Assembly (NCBI RefSeq): GCF_022539505.1
Contig: NC_061510.1
Location: 263,943,687-264,007,686 of the forward strand
From: Lolium rigidum
Lineage: Eukaryota; Streptophyta; Magnoliopsida; Poales; Poaceae
DNA: 64,000 nucleotides
Direction: 5' to 3'
A model generated the notes under the pieces. The model did not search any database. It worked only from the letters and a program-made list of their open reading frames with translations, and was not told the origin of the DNA. The translations under genes were made by a program, and so were the position numbers. Below are positions 34,661 through 46,532 of the stretch, piece after piece (positions within the stretch are counted from its first letter, which is position 1; each line of letters begins with the position of its first letter).

Positions 34661-37600
34661 GTTCCTCAACGTTTTCAAGGGCGGCATGAGATCGAAAGAA
34701 AAAGGCAAGTGACCAAAAATCAGAGGGTGAAAAATAATCCAAGAAAAGAAACTTTTATTGTACATAGAGGATGACATGCTGTCCCAACGTTTCAAATGCG
34801 GCTTGAGATCAAAAGAAAAAGAAAGTAGCCAGAAATTAGGGGGTAAAAAAACTCCAAGAAAAGAAAATTGATTGTACATAGAGGATGACATGCGGGTCCC
34901 ACGAGTTAGCAGCTTACTCAACGTTTCCAAGGCGGCAGGGGATCAAAAGAAAAAGGAAATAGCCAAAAATCGGAGAGTGAAAAAAAACCCTAGAAAATAA
35001 ACTTTTGTAGTACATAGAGGATGACATGCGGGTCCCATGAGCCAGCAGGTTCCTCAACGTTTCAAACGTGGCATGAGATCGAAAGAAAAAGGCAAGTGAC
35101 CAAATATCAGAAGCCAAAAATAATCCAAGAAAAGAAACATGATTGTACATAGAGGATGACATGCGGGTCCCATTGTGCAGCAGTGGTCCCAACGTTTCAA
35201 ATGCGGCTTGAGATCAAAAGAAAATGAAAGTAGCCAGAAATTAGGGGGCAAAAAAACTCCAAGAAAGGAAAGCTTTATCGTTCATACGAGCCGACATGTG
35301 GGACCTATGAGCCGACAGCTTACTAAACGTTTCAAAGGCGGCAGGGATCAAAAGAAAAAGGAAATAGCCAAAAATCGGAGGGTGAAAAAAATCCAAGAAA
35401 TCAAACTTTTATTGTACATAGAGGATGACATGCGGGTCCCATGAGCCGACAGATTCCTCAACGTTTCAAACGTGGCATGAGATCGAAAGAAAAAGGCAAG
35501 TGACCAAATATCGAGAGCCAAAAATAATCCAAGAAAAGAAACTTTATTGTACATAGAGGATGACATGCGGGTCCCATTTTGCAGCAGCGGTCTCAACGTT
35601 TCCAAGGCGGCACGAGACCAAAAGAAAAATGAAGTAGCCGTAAATCGGGGGTGAAAAAATCCAAGAAAAGAAAGATTTCAATTGGGCTGCATCTGGACTT
35701 CTGGGCCTTCGAACTATCCTTCTGGGCCTTTTGACTCGTACAATTTCAGCCCACTCCAGAACATGAAAGTTCGATTTTTTCTCAAAAAAAAAACAGGAAT
35801 GTCCTATGCTTCGCCAAAACAAAAAAACAAGGAGATTCAAGATATAAGTTGTAAAAATAAAGATTTAATTTATCCGTTTGCAATAGCTCAGAGCGAAATA
35901 CACTGTTTATTGTATGCAAAATAATCAAGATATCACATGTTTCTTGTACAGGGAGGCTGACATCAGGGACCCATGAGCCAGCAGCGTCGTCAACGTTTCA
36001 AAGGCGGCAGAGGATCGAAAATAAAAAAAAACCAAAAATCAGTTGGTAAAAAAATCCAAGAAAAGAAAACATTTATCGTTACCGAGAGGATGACATGCGG
36101 GACCGATGAGGCAACAGCGATCCTCAACGTTTCCAAGGCGGCAGGGGATCAAAGAAAAAAAGGAAATAGCCAGTAAATTAATTAGGGGTAAAAAATAAAT
36201 CCACCAAAGGAAACTTTTATTGTTCATAGAGGATGACATGTGGGACCGACACCGCTAATGACGTCCTCATCGTTTCAAAGGGGGCAGAGGATCAAAAGAA
36301 AAAGGCAAATAGCCAGAAATTAGGGGTAAAAAATAACTCCAAGAAAGGAAACTTTTATTGTTCGTAGAGGATGACATGCGGGACCCATGAGCCAGCAGCT
36401 TACTCAACGTTTCAAAGGCGGCATGAGATCGAAAGAAAAAGGCAAGTGACCAAATATGAGGTGCCAAAAATAATCCAAGATTTATTGTACATAGAGGATG
36501 ACATGCGGGTCCCATTTTGCAGCAGCGGTCTCAATGTTTGAAATGCGGCTTGAGATCAAAAGAAAATGAAAGTAGCTAGAAATTAGGGGGTAAAAAAAAT
36601 CCAAGAAAAGAAAGTTGATGGACATAGAGGATGACATGCGGGTCCCATGATCCAGCAGCTTAGTCAACGTTTCAAAGGGGGCAGGGGATCAAAAGAAAAA
36701 GGCAAATAGCCAAAAATCAGAGGGTGAAAAAAATCCAAGAAAATAAACTTTTATAGCACATAGAGGATGACATGCGGGTCCCATGAGCCAGCGAGGTTCC
36801 TCAACGTTTCAAACGTGGCATGAGATCGAAAGAAAAAGGCAAGTGACGAAATATCGGGAGCCAAAAATAATTCAAGGAAACTTGATTGTACATAGAGGAT
36901 GACATGCGGGTCCCATGAGTAAGCGACTTACTCAACGTTTCCAAGGCGGCGTGGCATCAAAAGAAAAAGGAAATAGACAAAAATCAGAGAGTAAAAAAAA
37001 ACCATAGAAAATAAACTTTTATAGCACATAGAGGATGACATGCGGGTCCCATGAGCCGAGCGGAGTTCCTCAAAGTTTCAAACGTGGCATGAGATTGAAA
37101 GAAAAAACGCAAGTGACCAAATATCGGGAGCCAAAAATAATCCAAGAAAAGAAAGTTTTATAGTACATAGAGGATGACATGCGGGTCCCATTTAGCGAGC
37201 AGCGGTATCACCGTTTGAGAGGCAGCAGGGGATCGAAAGAAAAAGTCAAGTGACCAAATATGAGGTGCCAAAAATAATCCAAGAAAAGAAAGTTTTATAG
37301 TACATAGAGGATGACATGCGGGTCCCATTTAGCAACAGCGGTATCACCGTTTGAGAGGCGACAGGGGATCGAAAGAAAAATTCAAGTGACCAAATATGAG
37401 GTGCCAAAAAAAATCCAAGAAAAGAAAGTTTTATAGTACATAGAGGATGACATGCGGGTCCCATTTAGCGACAGCGGTATCACCGTTTGTGAGGCGAGCG
37501 GGGATCGAAAGAAAAAGGCAAGTGACCAAATATGAGGTGCCAAAAAAATCCAAGAAAAGAAAGTTTTATAGTACATAGAGGATGACATGCGGGTCCCATT

Positions 37601-38280
37601 TAGCAGCAGGTTCCTCAACGTTTCAAACGTGGCATGAGATCGAAAGAAAAAAAGGCAAGTGACCAACTATCAGGAGCCAAAAATAATCCAAGAAAAGAAA
37701 GTTTTACATAGAGGATGACATGCGGGTCCCATTTAGCGACGACGGTATCACCGTTTGAGAGGCGGCGAGGGATCGAAAGAAAAATGCAAGTAACGAAATA
37801 TCAGGAGCCAAAAATAATCCAAGAAAAGAAAGTTTTATAGTACATAGAGGATGACATGCGGGTCCCATTTAGCATCAACGGTATCACCGTTTGAGAGGCG
37901 GCAAGGGATCGAAAGAAAAAGGCAAGTGACCAAATATGAGGTGCCAAAAATAATCCAAGAAAAGAAAGTTTTATAGTACATAGAGGATGACATGCGGGTC
38001 CCATTTAGCAAGCAGCGGTATCACCGTTTGAGAGGCGGCAGGGATCGAAAGAAAAAGGCAAGTGACCAAATATGAGGTGCCAAAAATAACTCCAAGAAAA
38101 GAAAGTTGATAGCTCATAGAGGATGACATGCGGGTCCCATTTAGCTGCAGCGGTCTCAACGTTTCCAAGGCGGCACAGGATCAAAAGAAAAAGGAAGTAG
38201 CCAGAAATCAGGGGTAAAAAAAAAATCCAAGAAAAGAAGGAATTTTGGTTCATAGAGGATGACAAGCGGGACCCATGATC
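34661..38280. repeat. Tandem array of about 136-bp units (CACTA subterminal)
   Basis: About 23-25 units, each with catagaggatgacatgcgggtcccat, a variable spacer, tcaacgtttcaaa.g.ggca...gatcgaaagaaaaaggcaagtgacc, and ccaagaaaagaaa. Spacing is about 136 bases in the best part (37305, 37442, 37578). Two unit types alternate irregularly: a tgaccaaatat form and a tagccaaaaat form. A non-repeat block sits at 35670-35940. Reverse-strand frames here repeat peptides such as MGPACHPLCTI and are repeat shadows. The array runs up to a CACTA terminus, which supports the subterminal reading. Confidence 0.85.
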
Positions 38281-38613
38281 CTGCATCGTAAACGGCTCGA
38301 TCGGAGAGCGTTGAACGAGATGGCGCGATCGAGAAAAAAAAACAATGCTAGAGAGGCGCCATCCGGGCCCTACATCCCCGGGCGGTGCGGATTTGCGTTG
38401 ACTCGGCCGGCGAACCCGAGAATTCGCGATGCACCACGTCCCGGGCCACCATACGCGACGTTTTAGCCGCTTTCGTCGGGCTAGGTGGCCTCAAAAACGA
38501 GAAAAAAAAGTTTTGACATGAACCATGGAGGGACCAAAAATCGTCGGCCATGGTGCACCAGCAACCACGGCGCGACTTCAACTTCGTCGGCCATGGCAAC
38601 TTTTCTTGTAGTG
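38281..38613. mobile_element. CACTA transposon right end
   Basis: GC-rich terminal part ending ttttcttgtagtg (38601-38613), the inverted form of the CACTACAAGAAAA terminus. Together with the array it makes about 3.95 kb of one CACTA end. The matching left terminus is not in the window as far as I can see; it is probably lost beyond the gypsy pair inserted at 34660. No transposase is present. Confidence 0.85.
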
Positions 38614-38954
38614 GCATGTGGCTTTGGTGCAAAACATTGACAAGGATCGCACTTCCGAACTAAGTCTCTTGCATCGGCTGCTGCTGTCGGCCAATACAAC
38701 CCAGCTCTGAAAGCTTTGGCTACAAGAGCCCTACTACTTGCATGATGACCACAAGTTCCTTCGTGTATTTCTCGCAACAGAGCTTTTCCATCGTCGATGG
38801 CGATACACCATTGGAAGATGCCAGAGATGCTTCGCTTATAAAGGTCACCATCCACTATGACAAAGGCCTTAGATCGACACACGACGCGTTTAGCTTCCGT
38901 CAGATCATCTGGTAATCGTTGTTCCAGCAAATATGCTAAAAAAGGTTCGGTCAT
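38614..38954 (-). pseudogene. Gypsy integrase N-terminal fragment (reverse)
   Basis: Reverse frame with an RNase H-to-integrase linker (FLAYLLEQRLPDDLTEAKRV, then YKRSISGIFQWC) and the HHCC zinc module (HEGTCGHHASSRALVAKAF, then CDPCQCF). It is cut by the CACTA end right after CQCFAPKPHATT, so the catalytic core is missing. Confidence 0.85.
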
Positions 38955-39960
38955 AAGGGCTCGAGGAGAAGAACTTGCTCTTTAGATTTATCCGTGAGAT
39001 CTTCGGCAGCTTCCTGGAGCATAGCCCCCGAGTCAGTAACCGACACTTCTGGAGGTGCCGAAGTTTTTTCTTTAATGGATCTTTGAGTAATTACTTCATA
39101 GAAGACCCCGATTGCGTGTTATAGCATCCTCTTTCACACTGACGAAGGCGGCTTGCGGCTCGTTCTTCCTCTTCACGGCGCAAATCCCTACGTCTCTTCC
39201 GTTGCTCCTCTCTACTACCAAAGCAGCTTCGGTTGCTCTCGCTGCTATTTCCAGGCAAGACTACCGAAGCTGTTGGTGAAACAATGTTTTCTGGAACCAA
39301 AGTCCTTAGACTTGACGCGTTTGAACTAGGAAGTCAAAGAAATCCTCTGGAATCGATGACGAAGTGAACACCACCGAAGGTTGCATCCATACTGCCGCGC
39401 AACTCCGAAGAAATTGGACGCGAGGCCTCAACGCGTGGTGTGAACTCGAAGGACCCGCAACAAATTGAGTTCCTTGGACTTGACGGCGTTGGTGAGTCCA
39501 ACACGAATGCTGCTGACGTGACTGAAGCTGACGATGACATGCCTTGTACCGACAGGTTTTCCACAGACTGCGCCAATTGACGAGGGTGCTCCTCGGCAAT
39601 GCCCACCTTTTGGGGCTTAGGGTTGACGGAATCCCAGCAGTCGACACGAGACATCGGATACTAAACAAACGAGGAGAGATATTTACCCAGGTTCGGGTCC
39701 CTCAATGAGGTAAAAACCTTACTTCTGCTTGTCTGATCTTGATTATTGAAACTATCGTGTTACAATGGGGTAGCCGAAGGAGGTAAGAATCCTTCTTTGA
39801 AGCCGACATAACGACCCACCTTGGTCGGTGGATGATCTTCATGGGCCCCTGGTTGAGCCGTAGGAGGTAGCGTAATACTAGTTATCCGGGTAATGCCCAC
39901 ATCATCCGGGTAATCCAATTGTCAAGGAGTAGAAGGATATCGGATTTAACCAGTCACAGT
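38955..39960 (-). mobile_element. Reverse-strand gypsy remnant (pol linker, gag, leader)
   Basis: Continuing backwards from the integrase piece: an acidic linker (EVSVTDSGAMLQEAAEDLTD) near 38990-39080, then a jump to gag-like serine/arginine-rich frames at 39091-39300 and 39306-39668. Near 39660-39860 is a leader-like stretch (gttcgggtccctcaatgagg, taaaaacctt). RT and protease are absent, so a large internal deletion joined gag to the end of pol. The remnant ends about 420 bases before the TM9 start codon. Confidence 0.65.
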
Positions 39961-40382
39961 AAAAAAAACCCAGGCTAAAGCGATGAATATGACATGTGGG
40001 TTCATATTGGTAATGATAGTACATATTTGAGATTTGTTTTTCGTGTGAAAAACAGTTGTAGGGTTTGATTTAGACCAGGTTCTCAAGTTCAGGTACAAAC
40101 GATGGAGATTTAAAGTTAAGGCTTCATTTTCTCTACAAAGTTAGGTACTACTAAAATAGACATTTTTTCTTGTATGTATCAAAACCAGAGGAAGACCAAC
40201 AAATACTGCATTTCCGAGGCACCTCCCCACAAAACTGCAGCCCCAAACTGACGTTCGTATGGGACGGCAGCTCGTGGTCGGGCAAGACTGAGACCCACCC
40301 GCGCAGGCAGGCAGGCAGGCTCGCGAGGCCAACGCAAACCCCTCCGCCCGCCCGCCCAGATCTCGCCGCCACCGCCGACGGG
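39961..40382 (+). promoter_or_regulatory. Promoter and 5' untranslated region of the TM9 gene
   Basis: Sequence turns from AT-rich (to about 40190) to C-rich, as in many grass 5' leaders. A (CAGG)n microsatellite lies at about 40304-40320, and an in-frame stop-free but start-free CG-rich leader runs into the ATG. No clear TATA box; the transcription start is probably between 40200 and 40260. The reverse gypsy remnant ends just upstream, so the visible host promoter is at most about 400 bases. Confidence 0.55.
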
Positions 40383-43300
40383 ATGCTCCTCCTGCGCGCT
40401 CTCCTCCTCGCCGCGCTCCTCGCCGTCGCGCGCCCGCCCCTCGCGTCCGCCTCCGAGTCCGACCACAAGGTGCGCACCGCCTTCTCCCCTCCTCCTACTC
40501 CCGTACCTAGATCCAAGCCTCCCACCCCGACACCCACGCGCCGGTCACCTGGATCCGTCCTGGCGACGCGCCGGATCTGCCTATTGTTGCCTGGGAGTTG
40601 CGTGCTTAGTTCGAGGTTTGCTGCGGCGTGATCTGACGCTCTGTGATGCGATGGGTTTCACGCCTAGGAGGTTGCTAGTTACTGTCAATAAGAGCGTTTC
40701 GCCGGCCTGCGCTGGGAGGCTACTTGATCTCCTTCGCTGCAAGAAGAGTGCACAAGAAAACGTAACAGAGTCGCATTAGGACAAAAAAAAAGAGGTTTTG
40801 GGGCCTTCGCTGCATCAACTTTCCGAATAAGTCTGGGATAACTGTGTTGTTGTCCAGTGAATTTGACTTGGTAGGTCTTGGCTCTTAAATAAGATTTTGG
40901 ATAGACAGGAGACTTATCCTAGCTTATGTCTGAATCTGTCTGAAGTTGTATCTTCCTCGTGTTTAGGTTGGGACGCATCACCTGAATATTGCTGTGGACA
41001 TACATTTAAGAGTATATTGTGCTCTGAAGTTTTAGTTGTACTGCCCGTTGGTTTACATTCTTATCAAATATCATTTCTATCCTAAGAAAGGAAAGTTTTG
41101 GTGGCTTTGAACTTTCAATTAATATATTTAAGAGGACGTACACTTTCACAAACATCGCCAAGAGAAAGTTAATTATTTTATTTATTGACATTTTAGCTGG
41201 CCAAAAATCCAAATGTTTTTGAACAGTGGGATGCCCTTACCAATCAAAAAGTCTGTGCCATGGATCTTAGATTTCAAAGTTTCACTTTGAATTTTTTATG
41301 TTTGTTACGGGCTTGTTAGTCATCGTGATGACAGCAGTTAGTTGAAAGCACCATTTTTTTTCCTAGATGCTGATATGCTATGATACTGAGAACATGTTTT
41401 GTCATTACTAAAGATCTCAGCTTCTTATATTTCTGTGTGCAGTACAAAGCTGAAGAACCCGTTAAGCTCTGGGTAAACAAGGTTGGCCCGTACAATAATC
41501 CTCAAGAAACATACAACTATTACAGCCTTCCATTTTGTCAACCATCTGAAAACCCTGGACATAAATGGGGTGGACTAGGAGAGGTTCTGGGTGGAAATGA
41601 GCTGATTGATAGTCAGCTTGATATCAAGTTTTTAAGTATGTCCATCTTGTTTCACATACTCTGATTTGTTTATTTTTGATTCTGAATTCTTTAACTGCTT
41701 GTTCTTTTGTACTAAGTGATCGATTTTTCTATTTTTTTTCAGAAAATGTGGACAAGGGCCCCATTTGCACAATTGAACTCGATGCTAAAAAGGTTCAGCA
41801 ATTTACTGATGCCATCGAAAGCTCATACTGGTTTGAGCTTTTCATAGGTATGAGGAGCCGTATTTGGTTAATAATTTCAGTCTTGGTGAGCATTTTTTTT
41901 TGTTCTGGTTCTGACATTCTTTTTATGCAACTTTCTTCCTTTGCCTGCCGTGCAAAATCACCTAGATGATCTGCCATTGTGGGGTAGGTAACTCTAGACT
42001 GAAATGTTCCATGGTCCTTCAAACATTTTGTACCCTCTTTTGATAATCGGGTGTGTTGTCCTCTGAGCAGGTTTTGTTGGGGAGACTGACAAAAATAATG
42101 AGAACAAGCACTATCTCTACACCCACAAGAATATTGTTGTTAAATACAACGGCAACAGGGTACGTGTTGCGCTTATTTATGATCTTAGAAATTAGCTAAA
42201 ACCTATATATACTAGTTAATAAATTTTCCTTTGCAGGTAATTCATGTCAATCTCACTCAAGAGTCACCTAAGCTTCTTGAAGCTGGTAGAAAATTGGACA
42301 TGACATATTCAGTGAAGTGGATTCAAACAAATGTGGCATTTGCAAGGCGTTTTGAAGTTTACTTGGATTACCCATTCTTCGAACATCAGGTAATTCTTAT
42401 TCACGTCGTTTGCAGCCTAGAATTATTTAAGGAAGATTTTTTGGGGTGTCACGTTTTCTCCATGCTATGTTGATTCTAACAAAGAGTTGACTATGCTTTC
42501 TATCCAAAGAAACCCCCTGAACGCTAATCTGAGTTTCAATTTTTTCATGTTCAGATTCATTGGTTCTCCATCTTCAATTCTTTTATGATGGTTATCTTCT
42601 TAACTGGTTTAGTATCAATGATATTGATGAGGACCCTGAGAAATGATTATGCAAAATATGCTCGCGAAGATGATGATCTTGAGTCACTTGTAAGTACCGA
42701 ATCTTAGCACTTCTGTTCAATTATGTACTCTCTCTAGACTTTGGTGACAAAACTAGTCTTTTTGTTTCTACTTTTATGACCTCCAGTGGAAGTTTGACTA
42801 TTGGTCTTATCATATAAAATATCATTATATGAATCTTAAAAGCTACAAAAGTATTGAAAAAATGAATCTGTACATTATTTGCATGCAAAGGGTTAAATAT
42901 CTAGGATTAATTAATTACTACCTAGCTAAACCAGTGGCAGAGCCAACGAATTTTGGAGCCTGGCCAAACAGCAAAACAATTATGGTCTATGTATGCCTAC
43001 TAAGCTGCATCGACAAGCTGTCTGGCCTGGGCAGCTTGCTGTCCTCCCTGGTAGCTGGTTCCTCCACTGTTAAAAGTCAATTTGTGTGGTTGATTTTCCA
43101 CATTGGCATTTGTTTTGACCTGAGTTAAATATCAAATTCTTGCAACAAATATCTTGGCATGATTCTCATCAATTTCACTGTTTTTTCTTTCAGGAGAGGG
43201 ATGTTAGTGAAGAATCTGGATGGAAGCTTGTTCATGGGGATGTATTTCGACCTCCACGCAATCTAATGCTCCTGTCTGCTGTTATTGGTATTGGCACTCA

Positions 43301-45263
43301 GATGTCTGCTCTTATCCTGCTTGTTATTGTATTGGCCATTGTTGGCATGCTTTATGTTGGGTAAGCTCGAAGCCAGCTTTCATTGTCTCTTTTCTCTTAC
43401 GCAGTGCTTTCAAAATGAAGTAGGCACATATATGTACGTAGTTTTGGATCCATGGATATTTTCATCTGTAAATTAGTGCATATACATTTCTAAAGGAGCT
43501 GAAGATTGCATACTATAAATGGATGAACATTTACAGTGTCTTCTATTCTGCATTCACATGAAGCTGGAAATTTAGGGATATGTTATAGACAGTTGAATGT
43601 AAATTTGTAGTTTTGGCATGTCATTATTGTTGTTATTTATATTTACCTATGCGCAGGGCAGGACCATGCTAGGGCTGATAGCCAGTTAAGATAAATAAGC
43701 TTAATAGTAAGAGAAAAAATGTAGAAATGTAATTTTATGCCAATATTGTCTACATGATGGAAAGGATGTTTGCGTTCTCATAGGGAATATGTTGGAATCT
43801 TTCTTTATGCCATAACATGAAAAATAAGCAAGACACAAAATGTACTTATTTAGTCATGTGAAGTAACTGAATATCTAAAACTTATCTTGGGTTGGACAAT
43901 AATGTTCAGCTATTATAAGTTTTCATTGCCTTTTCCCCCTAACTAAAATGTTATAATTCTATATTTGCCAGAGAAAGAACAAACATCATAACTTTGACAT
44001 GTTCTGATGTCCAGGCATCTTCCTTTCTGTTATAAAAAAGTTTGTTCAGCTAGTTTCGCTTTGCATTAGCCCCCCTAACTTAAACATTGTACTCTATTCA
44101 TCAGACGAGGAGCTATCATCACAACCTTTATCGTGTGCTATGCGCTTACATCTTTCATTTCTGGATATGTTAGTGGCGGCCTGTACTCAAGGAATGGTGG
44201 TATGGTTTTCCACATGATTTCATTTTCTTATTTCCTTTGTTCTGCAATCCTGAGTAGATTCCCGAGTTTGAGAGTTGCCACTTTTCGTGTCCTTTATCTC
44301 AAGTCCACTCTGGATTCCTTGATTTTGCAGGCAAAAATTGGATAAAGTCTATGATCCTCACTGCGTCCCTTTTTCCATTCTTGTGCTTTTCAATTGGATT
44401 AGTGTTGAACACCATTGCTATCTTCTACCATTCATTAGCAGCTATACCATTTGGCACAATGGTTGTCATATTTGTCCTCTGGGCTTTTATCTCTTTCCCG
44501 TTGGTGCTATTGGGAACTGTAGTTGGTAGAAACTGGAGTGGCGCTCCAAACAACCCATGCCGTGTGAAGACAATCCCACGTCCCATTCCTGAGAAGAAGT
44601 GGTACCTAACACCTTCAGTTATCTCATTGATGGGTGGGCTTCTCCCCTTCGGCAGCATCTTCATTGAGATGTACTTTGTATTCACTTCATTCTGGAACTA
44701 CAAGGTAAGGAAACCAATATATTGGTGAACTATGCTGTGAAACAAATATGTCTCTGCATTTTTATCTGAGGTTCTTTTCTTCTAATTTGATTGATAATTG
44801 ACACAGTTCCTTTTGACCTTGGTAGGTGTACTATGTTTACGGCTTCATGTTGTTAGTCTTTGTCATCCTCCTAATTGTCACGGTATGTGTCACTATTGTG
44901 GGCACTTATTTCTTGTTGAATGCTGAGAACTACCATTGGCAATGGACATCGTTCTTCTCTGCTGCATCTACCGCCTTGTATGTATATCTATACGCTATAT
45001 ACTATTATCACGTGAAGACAAAGATGTCAGGCTTTTTCCAGACTAGCTTCTACTTCGGCTACACCTTGATGTTCTGTCTGGGTCTAGGGATACTTTGTGG
45101 TGAGCTATGAAACTTACCTGTTGTCATTCTGTTTGAAATCTGTATTTGGTCTCTTTTAATCTTCATTTGACATTTGGCATTCTGTCTCTGTTTAGGTGCT
45201 ATTGGCTATCTGGGATCAACCCTGTTTGTCAGGAGAATCTACAGAAACATCAAATGCGACTAA
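40383..45263 (+). CDS. TMN1: Transmembrane 9 superfamily protein (nonaspanin/EMP70), TMN1/EMP12 type
   Basis: Twelve exons, all GT-AG: 40383-40469, 41443-41635, 41743-41847, 41966-41983, 42071-42159, 42237-42389, 42555-42689, 43194-43360, 44105-44199, 44331-44704, 44826-45099, 45196-45263. Total 1758 nt, 585 residues, the usual family length. Residues 1-24 form a signal peptide. A luminal domain to about 215 holds [20 protein letters not shown], the DLPLWGFVGE motif and an N-glycosylation site (NLT). Nine membrane spans follow, the first at about 216-243, with the loop [19 protein letters not shown] after it and the conserved [22 protein letters not shown] loop. The C-terminus [12 protein letters not shown] carries the FV export signal and the KXD Golgi-retention signal described for Arabidopsis EMP12. 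Family members reside in Golgi and endosomal membranes and affect sorting of membrane proteins; the exact role of this one is inferred. No stop, frameshift or lost motif is seen, so it should be active. Confidence 0.96.
41966..41983 (+). other. TMN1: 18-nt micro-exon of the TM9 gene (exon 4)
   Basis: Borders are cctag|at at 41965/41966 and tggg|gtaggt at 41983/41984. It codes the core of D-D-L-P-L-W-G, a motif conserved in family members. Both flanking introns are phase 1, so skipping would delete six residues without a frameshift. Without this exon the join of exon 3 to exon 5 would lack the DLPLW motif. Confidence 0.88.
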
Positions 45264-46190
45264 ATTGCTTCTCCAATTCTGTAGGCTATTAGTGCTTAGC
45301 AGATCATGTGGGGTTGTCACAGGTCCAGTGTGGAGTAACGCTTCTAAGATTCTAATTAACTTTTGGAAACTATACAGGAGGTTGTTCTCCCTTCGAATAC
45401 CTTTTTCTTTTCTTTTTGGTCTATCTACCTCTGTGATGGAACTGGCCACATAAAATGTATACTTATATTAGTTCAGGAGTTAGTCTCGGTACTGGGATTT
45501 ACATCTAGCTTCCCTTTTTGCGGCAGCCTCTTTTGGTCAGGTAGTATGACATCATTGATGCAGAGTGCAGATTCCGGTGGACTAAATTTGCCCCTATTGT
45601 GGAGTACAACATTCATTTTCCGTCTTGATTTAGTATGTAGAACATTATATATTGAATTTTGCCCTTAGAAGTCTTGCTGAATTATTAGCCAACCAGCTAA
45701 AACAACGGAGCTGCTAGCTTATTGGCATACTATATAGTCTGCACTCTGCAGGTACTACAATCCATGCCGTGTTATTTTGTTCTGTGTCAAGGACGGGCAA
45801 CCTGTTACCTCAAATCCTGGTGACTCCAGCCTAATTGTGGCGATGACAACCATGCCTAGAGCTGACCTAGTAGGATCTGAACCATAAGTCTGTTACTGGC
45901 TTACGAAGATTAGTGACCAAAACCAGAACTCCCCCTCCGGCTTTAAGGTACAACACTCCATATTGCACAACACGGGACTTCGTAATCTTCCTTTCCTCCT
46001 ACCCACGTGATTTTGCACAACATTGGTGAACAATAGTTTTTAGTATGCTCCTAGTAAAAAGAGTGGTAAGCTCTGAGTTTTTGGATACCTGTTTTCCGTG
46101 TTCTTTGTCTTTTATTTTGTTGAATACTCTGTTCCAGAACGCTATGGTTTTGTTTTCAATGAAAAGGAAACCAGGGAGCGATCCCTGTTA
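45264..46190 (+). other. TM9 gene 3' untranslated region and flank
   Basis: AT-rich non-coding sequence after the TAA at 45261-45263. A likely transcript end lies near 46150 (gttttgttttcaatgaaaagg). Most of it is copied again at 50117-51131. The frames on both strands are not conserved as protein. Confidence 0.5.
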
Positions 46191-46341
46191 TTCTAAAAAA
46201 ACATAGGTGATCAAAGTGGAGAAAAAAAAAGTATGTGCAAATCTTAGAATCCGGAAAAGACAGAAACTATAATAACCCGTGTTTGAATGAGTATAGGAGA
46301 AGGTCAAGAACACATACATCTGAGCAGTAACATTCAAGCTT
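45332..46341 (+). repeat. Duplicated segment, copy 1 (TM9 3' UTR and flank)
   Basis: Matches 50117-51131 almost base for base, from ggagtaac.cttctaagattctaatt to aacattcaagctt. Differences are scattered substitutions and small indels (for example an inserted tattc at 50581 and acgtagaagcaaac at 50421). This copy is attached to the gene, so it is taken as the source. Confidence 0.93.
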
Positions 46342-46470
46342 CCATGAATTATGCAACCACTGGACACAATGTGGGTACGGGTGCTTCCATGTAGGCAATG
46401 AAAGAGAATCCACCAAACTCTTGGGAACAATATTGATGTAGTTTCCACCATCAATAATCAGCTTACAAGT
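46342..46470 (-). pseudogene. Gypsy aspartic-protease fragment (reverse)
   Basis: Reverse strand reads CKLIIDGGNYINIVPKSLVD, then SLPTWKHPYPHCVQWLHNS. This is the CK.IIDGGS..N..S..LV..L.LPT..HP.PY..QWL pattern of plant gypsy proteases. Only about 43 codons remain. It starts exactly where the 1-kb duplication ends. Confidence 0.8.
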
Positions 46471-46532
46471 GGTGTTCCTCTCTCCTCCCGCGACAACGAA
46501 AACATGACAAGCTCGAGCAGTAGAAGGTTTTG

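Noticed and set aside
34658..38286. Many reverse-strand frames of 60-98 codons with repeated peptides (MSSSMYNK, MGPACHPLCTI)
   Set aside because: They are the translation of the tandem array; the same peptide recurs with every unit and no domain is present.
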